Origin: Polyangiaceae bacterium
GTDB taxonomy: Bacteria > Myxococcota_A > Polyangia > Polyangiales > Polyangiaceae
Length of the DNA: 64,000 nucleotides
Reading direction: 5' to 3'
Assembly (NCBI GenBank): GCA_022842465.1
Contig: JALHPN010000019.1
Coordinates: 1 to 64,000, forward strand
Within the stretch, counting starts at the first letter, position 1. Each line of letters begins with the position of its first letter. Below, piece by piece: positions 52,595 through 61,519 of this stretch. The translations under genes were made by a program, and so were the position numbers. Below the pieces are notes generated by a model. The model did not search any database and was not told the origin of the DNA. It was given only the letters and a program-made list of their open reading frames with translations.

Positions 52595-53833
52595 ATGAAG
52601 ACACGGCGGCGGGTGATGGGCGTGGTGCTGGCGGGGGGCGAGGGAAAGCGGCTGCACCCGCTGACGCGCGATCGTGCCAAGCCGGCCGTGCCGTTCGGTG
52701 GCAACTATCGGCTCGTCGACTTCGCGCTCTCGAACCTCGTCAACGCCGGCTTCTTCCGCATCGCCGTCCTGACTCAGTACAAGAGCCACAGCCTCGATCT
52801 GCACCTCGCGAAGACGTGGCGGATGTCGCCGCTGCTCGGCAACTACGTCATGCCGATCCCGGCGCAGATGCGCGAGGGCAAGCGCTGGTTCGAGGGCTCG
52901 GCCGACGCGATCTTCCAGAACCTGAATCTCATCCGAGACGAGCGCCCCGACTACATCGCGGTGTTCGGAGCCGATCACATCTACCGCATGGACCCCGAGC
53001 AGATGGTCGAGGCTCACATCGCGTCCGGCGCGGACGTCACCGTCGCCACGATCAAGGTGCCGAAGGAGGAGTCCGACCAGTTCGGGATCATCGACATCGG
53101 CGACGGCGGCCGGATCAAGGCGTTCCGCGAGAAGCCGAAGAACGCGGAGGGGCTCCCTGACGATCCGGCGCACGTCTACGCGTCGATGGGCAACTACGTG
53201 TTCTCGACCAAGGCGCTGATCGACGCCGTGCTCGCCGACCACGAGAACGCGAAGAGCGCCCACGACATGGGCGGCAACATCATCACCAACCTGACCGAGG
53301 CCGGTCGGGCGGCGTACTACGACTTCGGCCTGAACCACGTCCCCGGCGAGACCGATCGGGACCGCGGCTACTGGCGTGACGTCGGCACCCTCGACGCGTT
53401 CTACGACGCGCAGATGGATCTCCTCGCCGTCCATCCGATCTTCAACATCTACAACCTCGAGTGGCCCATCCACACGTGGCTCGGCTCGGTCCCGCCCGCG
53501 AAGTTCGTCTTCGACGAGGAGGAGCGCCGAGGGACCGCCGTAGACTCGCTGATCTCGGGTGGGGTGATCATCTCCGGCGGCACGGTCCGTCGCTCCGTCG
53601 TCTCACCCGGGGTCTTCGTCCACTCGCGCGCGCGGGTCGACGACTCGATCCTGATGCACGGCGTGGACGTCGGCGCCGGGGCCGTCGTGAGGCGAGCGAT
53701 CATCGACAAGAACGTGACCGTCCCCGAAAATTGCCGGATCGGCGTCGATCACGAGCATGATCGGGCGCGCGGCTTCACGATCTCGGACGGTGGGATCGTC
53801 GTCCTCGGCAAGGACGACCGCGTCCCGCTCTGA
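52595..53833 (+). CDS. glgC: Glucose-1-phosphate adenylyltransferase
   Basis: This 412-residue enzyme makes ADP-glucose from glucose-1-phosphate and ATP, the committed step of bacterial glycogen synthesis. The N-terminal nucleotidyltransferase motif is [20 protein letters not shown]. The family motifs [39 protein letters not shown] and FREKP follow, with a C-terminal left-handed beta-helix ([34 protein letters not shown]). The length is usual for GlgC. The start at the ATG at 52595 precedes the nucleotide motif by 14 residues. No other glycogen gene is in the window. Confidence 0.97.
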   Translation: MKTRRRVMGVVLAGGEGKRLHPLTRDRAKPAVPFGGNYRLVDFALSNLVNAGFFRIAVLTQYKSHSLDLHLAKTWRMSPLLGNYVMPIPAQMREGKRWFEGSADAIFQNLNLIRDERPDYIAVFGADHIYRMDPEQMVEAHIASGADVTVATIKVPKEESDQFGIIDIGDGGRIKAFREKPKNAEGLPDDPAHVYASMGNYVFSTKALIDAVLADHENAKSAHDMGGNIITNLTEAGRAAYYDFGLNHVPGETDRDRGYWRDVGTLDAFYDAQMDLLAVHPIFNIYNLEWPIHTWLGSVPPAKFVFDEEERRGTAVDSLISGGVIISGGTVRRSVVSPGVFVHSRARVDDSILMHGVDVGAGAVVRRAIIDKNVTVPENCRIGVDHEHDRARGFTISDGGIVVLGKDDRVPL

Positions 53834-53843
53834 TCCGAGCCCC

Positions 53844-54422
53844 CTACGCGTCCTCTTCCCGGAGTCGGATCGGACCGAACTTCTCGGGTACGGCCGCCAC
53901 GGGCGCCTTGTCGGCGTAGAAGGCGCGGATCGCGTCCATGTCGCGGTGCACGTCTCCCGTCATCACGATCGGCGCGCCGAGGCCCCCGCGCTTGCGCGCG
54001 TAGTCGAGGTACCCCGGGACCACGGGCACCTTCGCGCCCACTGCGATGTGGTAGAAGCCCGAGCGCCAGTAAGGCGCGCGCTTCCGCGTTCCCTCCGGCG
54101 GGATTCCGAGCGCGAACGCGTCGCGCTCGGCGAACCTCGCGACCATCTGCTGGACGACGTTGTGACGCCCGCTCCGGTCGATCGCGACCGCGCCGAGCGG
54201 CCGGAGGACGGCCCCGAGAGGCCCCTTCACCCAGTCGTTCTTGATCATCCAGGACATCTCGATGCCCTGGCTCTGAAGGAGACCGACGAGGATGAGGCCG
54301 TCCCAGTTGCTCGTGTGCGGCGCCATCGTGGCGACGTACTTCGGCACCGTCGGCACTTCGCCCTCGTACGCCCAGCCCGTGCCCCGAAGCAGCGGGATCG
54401 AGAGGGAACGGACCGCTTCCAT
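53844..54422 (-). CDS. PlsC-type 1-acyl-glycerophosphate acyltransferase family protein
   Basis: This 192-residue protein from the ATG at 54422 has the acyltransferase block H(X)4D (APHTSNWDGL) and the glycerophosphate-binding PPEGTR, with GFYHIAVGAKVPVVPGYLDY after it. It would transfer an acyl chain to a lysophospholipid or related acceptor at the inner membrane. It is convergent with glgC, with 10 bases between stops. The longer open frame to 54587 overlaps the lipoprotein gene and is not used. Confidence 0.92.
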   Translation of the reverse strand: MEAVRSLSIPLLRGTGWAYEGEVPTVPKYVATMAPHTSNWDGLILVGLLQSQGIEMSWMIKNDWVKGPLGAVLRPLGAVAIDRSGRHNVVQQMVARFAERDAFALGIPPEGTRKRAPYWRSGFYHIAVGAKVPVVPGYLDYARKRGGLGAPIVMTGDVHRDMDAIRAFYADKAPVAAVPEKFGPIRLREEDA

Positions 54423-54486
54423 GACGCGAACGTATCGCAGTCGAGAGCGCACGTGTGACGCGTGCGCGAGGCCTCGATGTCGAGCG

Positions 54487-55536
54487 TCACTCTCGCGGCC
54501 GCGCGGGTACGTCCTTCCAGTGCAGCCTCGCGACGAGGTGACCGCGGGCGCGGAGCTCCACCGAGCCGCCCGGCGGGGGCGTCCCAACCGTCTGCAGCGT
54601 GACCCACACGCTCCCGGCCGTGTCGTGGAGGGGGCGGAGCGAGAACCCGGGAGCCGTGTCGAAGACCACGCTCGCCGCGGACACGAGCACCGGGCGCTCG
54701 TCGGGACCCGCCGCCGAGAGCGCGAAGGAGAGGTAGCTCTGTCCGTGCACGTCGACGTCTTCGAGCGCCGGTCCGAGCGTGCCGTCTCGAACGACGTGGA
54801 GCCGGATGGGAGCCGACGGGGCGACCGCGACCACCGAGATGTCCTCGCGGAGTGAGGCCGCGCCCGCGCGCAGCTCGAGATGGATCACGCCCGGTGCGCC
54901 CGCGCGGACGCGCGCCCGCTTCGCGGCGTGGTCGGGGAGACCTTCGCGGGTCACGTCCCACGAGGCTTCGGGCCCGGGCGAGAGATCGGGGAGACCGTCG
55001 AGGCGGACTCCCGACTCGGAGAAGGCCGCGACCTCACGCGCGAGGACCGCCCCGGGCGCGAGCGCCATCTGCTCGAATGGGGCGTCCAACTCGTCCGTCG
55101 TCCGGACGAAGGCGAGCCGCGCTGCGGGGACGATCTCCACGGTGCCCGACGCGGAGACCTCGACGCCGTCCGACCCGCGCGCGCGGACGCGCACAGTGGC
55201 GGTCCCTGCCTTCTTCGCTCGGAGATGAACGTAGGCCATGTAGTCCGTCGGGCCCGCCGCCTCGTGCTCGCAAGCGTCGTCGTCGCACCGCGCCTCGATG
55301 ATCTCGATCTCGTCGGCGCCGAGGAAACAATCATGGAGGGTGCCAGCCATCGGACGGATCCCCGTGCCGCTGGTGCGAGGGCAGAGCGGACCGGGATCGA
55401 CCGAACGCACCGCCACGACGTCGAAGCTCGCTCCGAGCGCGATCGCGCGCGGAGGAGTCACGAGCGTCGCGTGGTCACCAGGGGTCGAGCACGCGAATTG
55501 AGAGCAAGCCAAGAGCGGCAAGACGAAGCAACGCAT
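54487..55536 (-). CDS. Hypothetical lipoprotein with Ig-like domains
   Basis: The ATG at 55536 gives MRCFVLPLLACSQFACS, a lipoprotein signal. The 330-residue mature protein is all-beta with Big/cadherin-like patterns (VHLRAKKAGTATVRVRARGS, VEVSASGTVEIVP, GVIHLELRAGAASLREDISV), suggesting three to four Ig-like domains. One Cys-rich loop (RCDDDACEHE) may bind metal. No enzyme motif is present. It precedes the PlsC-type gene by 64 bases on the same strand. Confidence 0.78.
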   Translation of the reverse strand: MRCFVLPLLACSQFACSTPGDHATLVTPPRAIALGASFDVVAVRSVDPGPLCPRTSGTGIRPMAGTLHDCFLGADEIEIIEARCDDDACEHEAAGPTDYMAYVHLRAKKAGTATVRVRARGSDGVEVSASGTVEIVPAARLAFVRTTDELDAPFEQMALAPGAVLAREVAAFSESGVRLDGLPDLSPGPEASWDVTREGLPDHAAKRARVRAGAPGVIHLELRAGAASLREDISVVAVAPSAPIRLHVVRDGTLGPALEDVDVHGQSYLSFALSAAGPDERPVLVSAASVVFDTAPGFSLRPLHDTAGSVWVTLQTVGTPPPGGSVELRARGHLVARLHWKDVPARPRE

Positions 55537-55610
55537 GCGACGCGCCGGAGCAGACGGCGTGCCAGAGCGCCGAGCGCGCGATCCTCGGCGAATCGTCTGC
55601 TCGTGTGAAC

Positions 55611-55648
55611 ACGCGCTCACGCGCTCACGCGCTCACGCGCTCACGCGC
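55611..55648. repeat. Tandem 8-bp repeat (GCGCTCAC)n
   Basis: About four and a half perfect copies of GCGCTCAC lie in the 189-base gap between the divergent genes starting at 55536 and 55726. Perfect short repeats like this change length by slippage, and the location could alter spacing in one of the two promoters. Confidence 0.9.
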
Positions 55649-55653
55649 AGGGA

Positions 55654-55681
55654 TGACCTGTGTAGGTAAGTCATCAGGTCA
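55654..55681. promoter_or_regulatory. 7-bp inverted repeat upstream of the RCC1 lipoprotein
   Basis: TGACCTG (55654-55660) and CAGGTCA (55675-55681) are perfect inverse complements with 14 bases between. They lie 45-72 bases before the ATG at 55726 in an AT-richer patch, fitting an operator or hairpin in the leader. No regulator was identified. Confidence 0.4.
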
Positions 55682-55725
55682 CTTAGTGGTTGAACCAATA
55701 TGCGGGCCGACTAGATTGCCCCCGC

Positions 55726-57120
55726 ATGAACCTTCGAGCTCCTGCTCTGGTCCTCTGCCTCGCCTGCGCCGCCGCCTGCGGCGACGGCCCTGCCGAGCGT
55801 GTCGATACGGCGACGCCGTCCGAGCCGACCCCCGCGGTACCCGCGCCGCCGCCGGCTTCGCCGCCGCTGCCTGCGCCGCCACTCGCCCCGGCGGTGCCGC
55901 CGGTGCCCCTTCGCGGAATGGCGGCCGGCACGGATCACACGTGCGTCATCATCGAGGCCGACGGCGCGGTGAAGTGCTGGGGGCTCAACCAAGGCAACCT
56001 CGGCCTGGGCGACACCGAGGATCGCGGCGACGACCCCGGGGAGATGGGCGACGCGCTGCCTGTGGTGGCGCTCGGCGCGCCGGCCCTCGCCGTCGCAGCG
56101 ACGCACCTTGGCACGTGTGCGCTGCTCGAAGGCGGGGCCGTGAAGTGCTGGGGCGACATCGGCGAAGCGAAGGGCAAGAGCCCGGGCGAGATGGGCGCGG
56201 CGCTTCCGGCCGTGGACCTCGGTCCGGGTCGCAGCGCGACGGCGATCACGACGGGCGATGCACACGTCTGCGCGCTGCTCGACGACGCGAGCGTGAAGTG
56301 CTGGGGCGACAACGCCTACGGGCAGCTCGGCCAGGGCGATACGAAGGACCGCCGCGCGAGCGACGTCAGAAGCCTCCCTCCGGTCGATCTCGGCGCCGGG
56401 CGGACCGTGGCACGCATCGCCAGCGGAGCCGAGCACACGTGCGCCCTCCTCGACGACGGCACCCTGAAGTGCTGGGGCTCGAACACGTTCGGCGAGCTCG
56501 GCCTCGGTGATGCCGCGGCGCGTGGCGACGAGCCCGGAGAGATGGGCGCGTCCCTCCCGTCCGTCGACCTCGGAGCCGCGACGGGCAAGGTCCTCGCCAT
56601 CGCGCTCGGCGGCCTGCACTCGTGCGTCCTCGTCGACGACGGGAGCGTCGCGTGCTGGGGGGCCAACACCGACGGCCAGCTCGGGCTCGGGGACACGCGG
56701 CATCGCGGCCGCCGTCCCGCCGAGATGGGAGCCGCCCTCGGCCGCGTCGCTCTTGGCACCGGACGGCGCGCGACGGTGATCGCAGCGGGCAACCTGCACA
56801 GCTGCGCGATCCTCGACGACGGCGGCGTCAAGTGTTGGGGATGGAACTTCGACGGCGTGCTCGGTCAAGGCGACGAGAACGACCGCGGAGAGACTCCTGG
56901 AACCATCGGAGACGCGCTCCCCCCGGTGGTGTTGGGAGAACGCTCGCTGGCGGTCACGGCGGGGGGCGCCCACACCTGCGTCGAGCTCGCGAGCCGGCGA
57001 ATGAAGTGCTGGGGCTTCGGCGCGATGGGTCAGCTCGGGCTCGGGACGAGCGACAGCCGCGGCGACGAGCCGAACGAGATGGCGTTTCTCCCGTTCGTCT
57101 CCATCGCAGGTACGCCCTGA
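55726..57120 (+). CDS. RCC1-repeat lipoprotein
   Basis: This 464-residue protein has a lipoprotein signal (LVLCLACAAACG), a Pro/Ala linker and seven RCC1-type blades (about residues 65-460). Each contains HTCALLDDGTLKCWG-like strands followed by GQLGLGD. The repeats would close into a seven-bladed beta-propeller displayed outside the cell. The unit GEMGAALPAVDLG recurs with few changes, suggesting recent internal duplication. The ligand is unknown. Confidence 0.9.
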   Translation: MNLRAPALVLCLACAAACGDGPAERVDTATPSEPTPAVPAPPPASPPLPAPPLAPAVPPVPLRGMAAGTDHTCVIIEADGAVKCWGLNQGNLGLGDTEDRGDDPGEMGDALPVVALGAPALAVAATHLGTCALLEGGAVKCWGDIGEAKGKSPGEMGAALPAVDLGPGRSATAITTGDAHVCALLDDASVKCWGDNAYGQLGQGDTKDRRASDVRSLPPVDLGAGRTVARIASGAEHTCALLDDGTLKCWGSNTFGELGLGDAAARGDEPGEMGASLPSVDLGAATGKVLAIALGGLHSCVLVDDGSVACWGANTDGQLGLGDTRHRGRRPAEMGAALGRVALGTGRRATVIAAGNLHSCAILDDGGVKCWGWNFDGVLGQGDENDRGETPGTIGDALPPVVLGERSLAVTAGGAHTCVELASRRMKCWGFGAMGQLGLGTSDSRGDEPNEMAFLPFVSIAGTP

Positions 57121-57218
57121 CGTCTCGCGCACGCGGTGCACGATGCGGCATGGAGGATCTTGCAGCGACCGGGACCCATGGGGCTCGAGCGGCGCGGCGG
57201 GCACGAGCTCTCGAGCGA

Positions 57219-57923
57219 TCAGTCGCTCTTGGGGCGTGCGACGACGACGCGTTGGCGCGGGAGCTGCTCGTGGACCTCGACGATCCGGAACGCGGCCGCA
57301 TCGAGCTCGGCGCGGATCTGCGCGAGGGTCATCTTGTGCTCGGGCTTGATCGGGACCGCAGGGTCTTCCGCGCGGTACTCGACGAGCGCGAGGCGACCTC
57401 CCGGGCGGAGTGACGTCGCGATCTGGGCGAGCGTCTCCTTGGGCCGCGCGAGCTCGTGGTACGCATCGACCATCACGACGAGGTCGAGCGTCCGAGGCGG
57501 GAGCCGGGCGTCGCGCTCGGACGCCTCCACGAGCACGACGTTGGGGGCGGAGCCGTCGGCGCGCGCGATCTTGCTCGCGATCATCGCGAGCATCTCGGGC
57601 TGGACGTCGGTCGCGTAAACGCGACCCGTCGGCCCGACCCGAGCCGCGAGGCGCATCGTGAGGTAGCCGGATCCCGCGCCTATGTCGCCGACGCTCTGGC
57701 CTTGGCTGACCCGAAGGAGCTCGAGGAGGAGACCCGGCTGCTCCTCTTGCTCTCGCGACGAGCGCTCGAGCCAGTCCGCACCCTCCCAGCTCATCGGCCG
57801 CGCCGGCGTGCGTGCCTCGGTCGTCGGGACGTCCCGCCGCGCACCGTCTCCGCCCGGCCCGCGCGAGCAGGCCGACGCCAGAGCGACGACGAGGAGAGGG
57901 AAGCGTGGAACGCAACGGCGCAC
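57219..57923 (-). CDS. Class I SAM methyltransferase with lipoprotein signal
   Basis: This 234-residue protein starts at the GTG at 57923 with VRRCVPRFPLLVVALASACS, a lipoprotein-like signal. A complete class I methyltransferase core follows: motif I VGDIGAGSGYLTMRLA, acidic VYATDVQPEML, LDLVVMVDAYHELA and LRPGGRLALVEYR. SAM is normally cytoplasmic, so an exported methyltransferase is odd. This arrangement is seen in a group of Gram-negative proteins of unknown role. A longer start at 58178 would overlap the CAP-domain gene and is rejected. Confidence 0.85.
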   Translation of the reverse strand: MRRCVPRFPLLVVALASACSRGPGGDGARRDVPTTEARTPARPMSWEGADWLERSSREQEEQPGLLLELLRVSQGQSVGDIGAGSGYLTMRLAARVGPTGRVYATDVQPEMLAMIASKIARADGSAPNVVLVEASERDARLPPRTLDLVVMVDAYHELARPKETLAQIATSLRPGGRLALVEYRAEDPAVPIKPEHKMTLAQIRAELDAAAFRIVEVHEQLPRQRVVVARPKSD

Positions 57924-57961
57924 CTCGAGACCGTAGCAGCACGCGCCACGCGGGAGCCGCG

Positions 57962-58843
57962 TCAGCGCCCGAACTCGTGGCTCCAGACGAGCATCCCGCC
58001 GCGCATCGCCACGCCGACGCCGATGCGCGTCCACTCGCGCGACTGGATGTTCTTGCGGTGTCCCTTGCCCTCGGGCTCGCCCATCATCGAGCAGAGAGGA
58101 CGGTGGGTCGCGTCCTTCCAGCTCACGTTTGTTCCCCCCGCGCCGCCCTGGTTCTCCTGTCCCCAGCCGCACTCGCACGCGTCGCCGAACGCGCGCGACG
58201 CGTTCATGCAGTTCGCGAGGAAGTAGCCGTGCGCCCGGCCGTCGGACGCGAACGCGTCCGTCGCGGCCTGCGCGATCCTGTCGAGACAGGCGTCACGCAC
58301 GAGCGGAGGCAGACCCGTCTGCGCGCGGAGGTGGTTCACGGCATCGGCGCCGTACGCGCGCATCTCCTCCGCCGCTGCGCCAGCGGCCGCGGGCGTCGCC
58401 GCCAGGCCGACGATGCGCCGGTTCGCGCAGAAGGGTTCTCCGTTCGCCCCGGTGGGGCCGCCCGTATCCCCCGACTGCGGCGCGGTCTGGCCGCTCGCGG
58501 CAGGGGATGACGAGCCCGCTCCGGCGGCCTCACGGCAGGTTCCGGTCGCCGGGACGCAGAGGCGCTCCGCGCGGGCGACGGCGGAGCAGACGAAACCCGG
58601 CGCGCAGCGGTCGCCGTCGCACGCGACCGCGCAGAATCGCTCACCGGTCCGATCGTTCTCGATGCACCGGTCTGGCGCGGTGCACTCCGTACACGGGGCG
58701 CATGCGCCGCCTCCGGTGCTCGCTTCTCGCGCTTCGGCGGCGTCGTCGCCGCGCATCGCGCCCTCCAGGTCGTCGGCGTGCAGGCTCGAACAAGCGGTCG
58801 CCGTGAGCAGGACGACCACGGCCGTGACGTTCGTGAGGCGCAT
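57962..58843 (-). CDS. CAP/SCP-domain lipoprotein with Cys-rich N-terminal region
   Basis: This 293-residue protein is preceded by AAGGAAGGAG four bases before the ATG and has a lipoprotein signal (VTAVVVLLTATACS). Residues about 45-110 carry ten Cys in short loops (GACAPCTECTAPDRCIEN, AVACDGDRCAPGFVCS). The C-terminal half is a CAP (SCP/PR-1) domain: ADAVNHLRAQTGLPPLV, ASDGRAHGYF, GHRKNIQS and MLVWSHEFG, with the His and Glu of the CAP cleft. CAP proteins bind sterols, lipids or surface partners. The methyltransferase lipoprotein begins 38 bases downstream. Confidence 0.88.
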   Translation of the reverse strand: MRLTNVTAVVVLLTATACSSLHADDLEGAMRGDDAAEAREASTGGGACAPCTECTAPDRCIENDRTGERFCAVACDGDRCAPGFVCSAVARAERLCVPATGTCREAAGAGSSSPAASGQTAPQSGDTGGPTGANGEPFCANRRIVGLAATPAAAGAAAEEMRAYGADAVNHLRAQTGLPPLVRDACLDRIAQAATDAFASDGRAHGYFLANCMNASRAFGDACECGWGQENQGGAGGTNVSWKDATHRPLCSMMGEPEGKGHRKNIQSREWTRIGVGVAMRGGMLVWSHEFGR

Positions 58844-59000
58844 GCAGCTCCTTCCTTCACCGCCGCTCGAGCACGTTCCGTTCCGCCGAGGAGCCTCCGC
58901 GTCTTCGAGGGCTTCGCCCATCGAGAGGCGGCGAGCCGAGGGCGCGAGGCGTCGCGCGTAGCGCGCATGCAACACTTCGCGGAGCCGAGGCGGCTCGGCG

Positions 59001-60344
59001 TCACAAGCGATCGTCGATGGACGCCGGCGAGGCGGTCGGGATCGTCACCGGCACCGGGATGACGGCGCGAGGCGCCCTCCGTCGCGGGGGCGGCGCGCTC
59101 GACACCGGGGCACGCGCGGACGCGGAGGACGCCGGCGCACGCGACGGCGCGGGATCCGGCGCGGGGAGGGGCGTGGGATGCGTGACGACGGGGACCGACG
59201 CGCTCGCCTTGTCGTCGGCGACGGTCCGGCCGCGCTCGATCGGTCGCAGGACGACGAACGACGCGGCGACACCGAGGAGCGCGACGGCGCCCGTCACCGT
59301 CGCGAAGAGCGCGCGACCGTCGCGCGTCGCGGGCGGGACGGACGACCGCCGATGCAGCGACACGGAGGCGAGGGTCTCGCTGCCGAGGTCGGTGTCGGTC
59401 AGGACCATCGTCTCGCCGCCGGACGGACGCTCCTTTGCCGGCGAGGCGAGCGTCTCTCGCGGCAGGAGCGCCCGCTCGCGTGCGAACGGTGCGAGGGCCC
59501 TGGCGAGGGCCGCCGCCGACGGGAACCTCTCGTCCGGCTCGAGCGCGAGGCACCTGGAGACGATCGCGCAAAGCCCCGCTGGAACGCCCGGGGCGACCTC
59601 GTGCACCGGCCGCGGCGTCTCGTGGTACTGGCGGAACAACATGTCCGCCGCCGACTCCGCGAGGTACGGCAGTCGCCCCGTGAGAACCTCGTAGAGGACG
59701 ACGCCGATCGCCCAGACGTCGCTGCGCGCGTCCGCGAGCCGCGCGGAGCGGAGCTGCTCCGGGGGCATGTAGAGCGGCGTTCCCATGATCGTCTCCGTCG
59801 CCGTGAGCCGCTCGCCGAGATCCGGCGAGGATATCTGCGCGACGCCGAAGTCCACGAGCTTGACGCGAAGGGCGCCGCCCGGGCCTCTCGTCAGCATCAG
59901 GTTCCTCGTCTTCACGTCGCGGTGCACGATGCCGAGCGCGTGAGCGGCCGCGAGCGCGTCGCACGCCTGGACCGCGATCTCCGCCGCCTCCGCGGGCGCG
60001 ACGCGTCCGACTCGTCGCAGGTGCGCGTGGAGCGAGACGCCTTCGAGGAGCTCCATCGCGATGTACGGCGTGCCGGACTCGGCGGTGCCCACGTCGAGCA
60101 CGCGAACGACGTGGTCGGAGTTGATCCGGAACTGGCTCCTCGCCTCGCGCAGGAACCGCTCCACGAGCTCCGGCTTGTCGCGGAGCTCGGGCCGGAGGAA
60201 CTTCACCGCGACCCGCTCCCCGAGCGCCGTGTGCGTCGCCTCGAACACGGCGCCCATCCCCCCGATCCCGAGGATGCGCTCGAGCCGGAATTTTCCGGCG
60301 ATCACGGCGCCTTCGGCGACGAGCTGGAAGTGTTCCGTGTCCAC
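59001..60344 (-). CDS. Membrane Ser/Thr protein kinase
   Basis: This 447-residue protein starts at the GTG at 60344. The earlier frame to 60563 is Arg-rich shadow. Kinase motifs are GIGGMGAVFE, Lys48 (VAVKFL), HRD with Asp143 (IVHRDVKTRN; Thr replaces the usual Pro), DFG at 165-167 and GTPLYMPPEQ. A membrane helix (about 343-364) leads to a Pro/Ser/Ala tail of about 80 residues with no sensor domain. It is divergent from the lipid kinase gene at 60635. Confidence 0.93.
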   Translation of the reverse strand: MDTEHFQLVAEGAVIAGKFRLERILGIGGMGAVFEATHTALGERVAVKFLRPELRDKPELVERFLREARSQFRINSDHVVRVLDVGTAESGTPYIAMELLEGVSLHAHLRRVGRVAPAEAAEIAVQACDALAAAHALGIVHRDVKTRNLMLTRGPGGALRVKLVDFGVAQISSPDLGERLTATETIMGTPLYMPPEQLRSARLADARSDVWAIGVVLYEVLTGRLPYLAESAADMLFRQYHETPRPVHEVAPGVPAGLCAIVSRCLALEPDERFPSAAALARALAPFARERALLPRETLASPAKERPSGGETMVLTDTDLGSETLASVSLHRRSSVPPATRDGRALFATVTGAVALLGVAASFVVLRPIERGRTVADDKASASVPVVTHPTPLPAPDPAPSRAPASSASARAPVSSAPPPRRRAPRAVIPVPVTIPTASPASIDDRL

Positions 60345-60634
60345 GTCGGCTCCGTGCGCGCACCTTAGCTGCCGAGGGCACGCGCGCCAGTCGCGGTCGC
60401 GCGATGCGGAGGCGACGCCGCGGACACCGTCGCCCACCTGCAATCGGGTTGCATGGGTTCGCGCACTTGCGCGGCGGTGGTCAGGCGGTGGCCCAGGGCC
60501 TACCCGGAGAGTCCGTCGCGGACGGGTGTCCGATCGGCCGTCCGCCGCGACCTCTGACGCCACCGCGACGAGCGCCGCCGCGTCATGTGGCCGCGCGTCG
60601 CGGGGTGGGGCACGCTTCGTGCTGACCCAGGGGC

Positions 60635-61519
60635 ATGAACGTCACGCTCGTGCACAACCCCGCCGCCGGGGACGGCGGGCCCGGCGCGGCGGCGCTCACC
60701 GAGCTCGTGCAGGAAGCCGGTCACACCGTCCATTATCGCGACAGCAACGAAGAGCTCGACCGCGCGCTCGCCGAGGCGAGGGACGTGGTCGTGGTCGCGG
60801 GCGGCGATGGCACGCTCGGGAAGGTCCTGCGAAGCGTGAACGCGAAGGTCCCCGTCGCGATCGTCCCCCTCGGGAGCGCCAACAACATCGCGCACGCGCT
60901 CGGTCAGGTCGCGAGCGCGGAGGTCGTCGTCCGCGGGCTCGAGCTCGCGGAGCGTCGTCGCTTCGACGTCGGGTGGACGCGCGGACCGTGGGGGCGTCGG
61001 CGCTTCGTGGAGGGGGTCGGCATCGGACCGCTCGCGCGCGCGCTGGCGGCGGGGGAGGCGGCGGACGTGCCCGGGGACGGAAGCGTTCGTTTCGGCCGCG
61101 CCGCGTTCGCGGCCCTGCTCGGCGAGGTCGAGCCATGCCACGTGCGCATCACGCTCGACGACGAGGAGCTCGTCGAGGCGATGGGGCTCGTCGAAGTGCT
61201 CAACATCGATCGCATCGGACCACGCCTCCGCCTCGCGCCCGAGGCCGATCCGAGCGACGGCCTCCTCGACGTGCTCTGCGTCCCCCACGCCGAGCTCGAC
61301 GCCGTGCGGCGCTGGACCGAGGCGGCTGATGATTCCCCGCCGCCCGGCCTCGTGCGGCGCGCGAAGCGCGTCTCGATCCGGTGCGACCGCGCCGTCGTGG
61401 TGCACGTCGACGACGAGATCCCCGCGACGGGCGACGCCCCGTTCACGATCGAGCTCGGCCTCGAGGAGGAGCCGCTCGTCGTGTTGATCGCGCGGGTCGA
61501 AGGGGGCGCCGATGCGTGA
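60635..61519 (+). CDS. Diacylglycerol/sphingosine kinase-family lipid kinase
   Basis: This 294-residue protein has the DAGK catalytic fold: MNVTLVHNPAAGDGGPG, VVVVAGGDGTLGKVLR (the GGDGT nucleotide motif) and VAIVPLGSANNIAHAL. The beta-sandwich C-terminal part carries PSDGLLDVLCV. It would phosphorylate a lipid such as diacylglycerol at the inner membrane. Its last 8 bases overlap the inositol monophosphatase gene, so the two are translated together. Confidence 0.92.
   Translation: MNVTLVHNPAAGDGGPGAAALTELVQEAGHTVHYRDSNEELDRALAEARDVVVVAGGDGTLGKVLRSVNAKVPVAIVPLGSANNIAHALGQVASAEVVVRGLELAERRRFDVGWTRGPWGRRRFVEGVGIGPLARALAAGEAADVPGDGSVRFGRAAFAALLGEVEPCHVRITLDDEELVEAMGLVEVLNIDRIGPRLRLAPEADPSDGLLDVLCVPHAELDAVRRWTEAADDSPPPGLVRRAKRVSIRCDRAVVVHVDDEIPATGDAPFTIELGLEEEPLVVLIARVEGGADA

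Noticed and set aside
57924-58178. A longer start for the methyltransferase at 58178
   Set aside because: It would overlap the CAP-domain gene by more than 200 bases and add an Arg-rich leader ahead of the lipoprotein signal.
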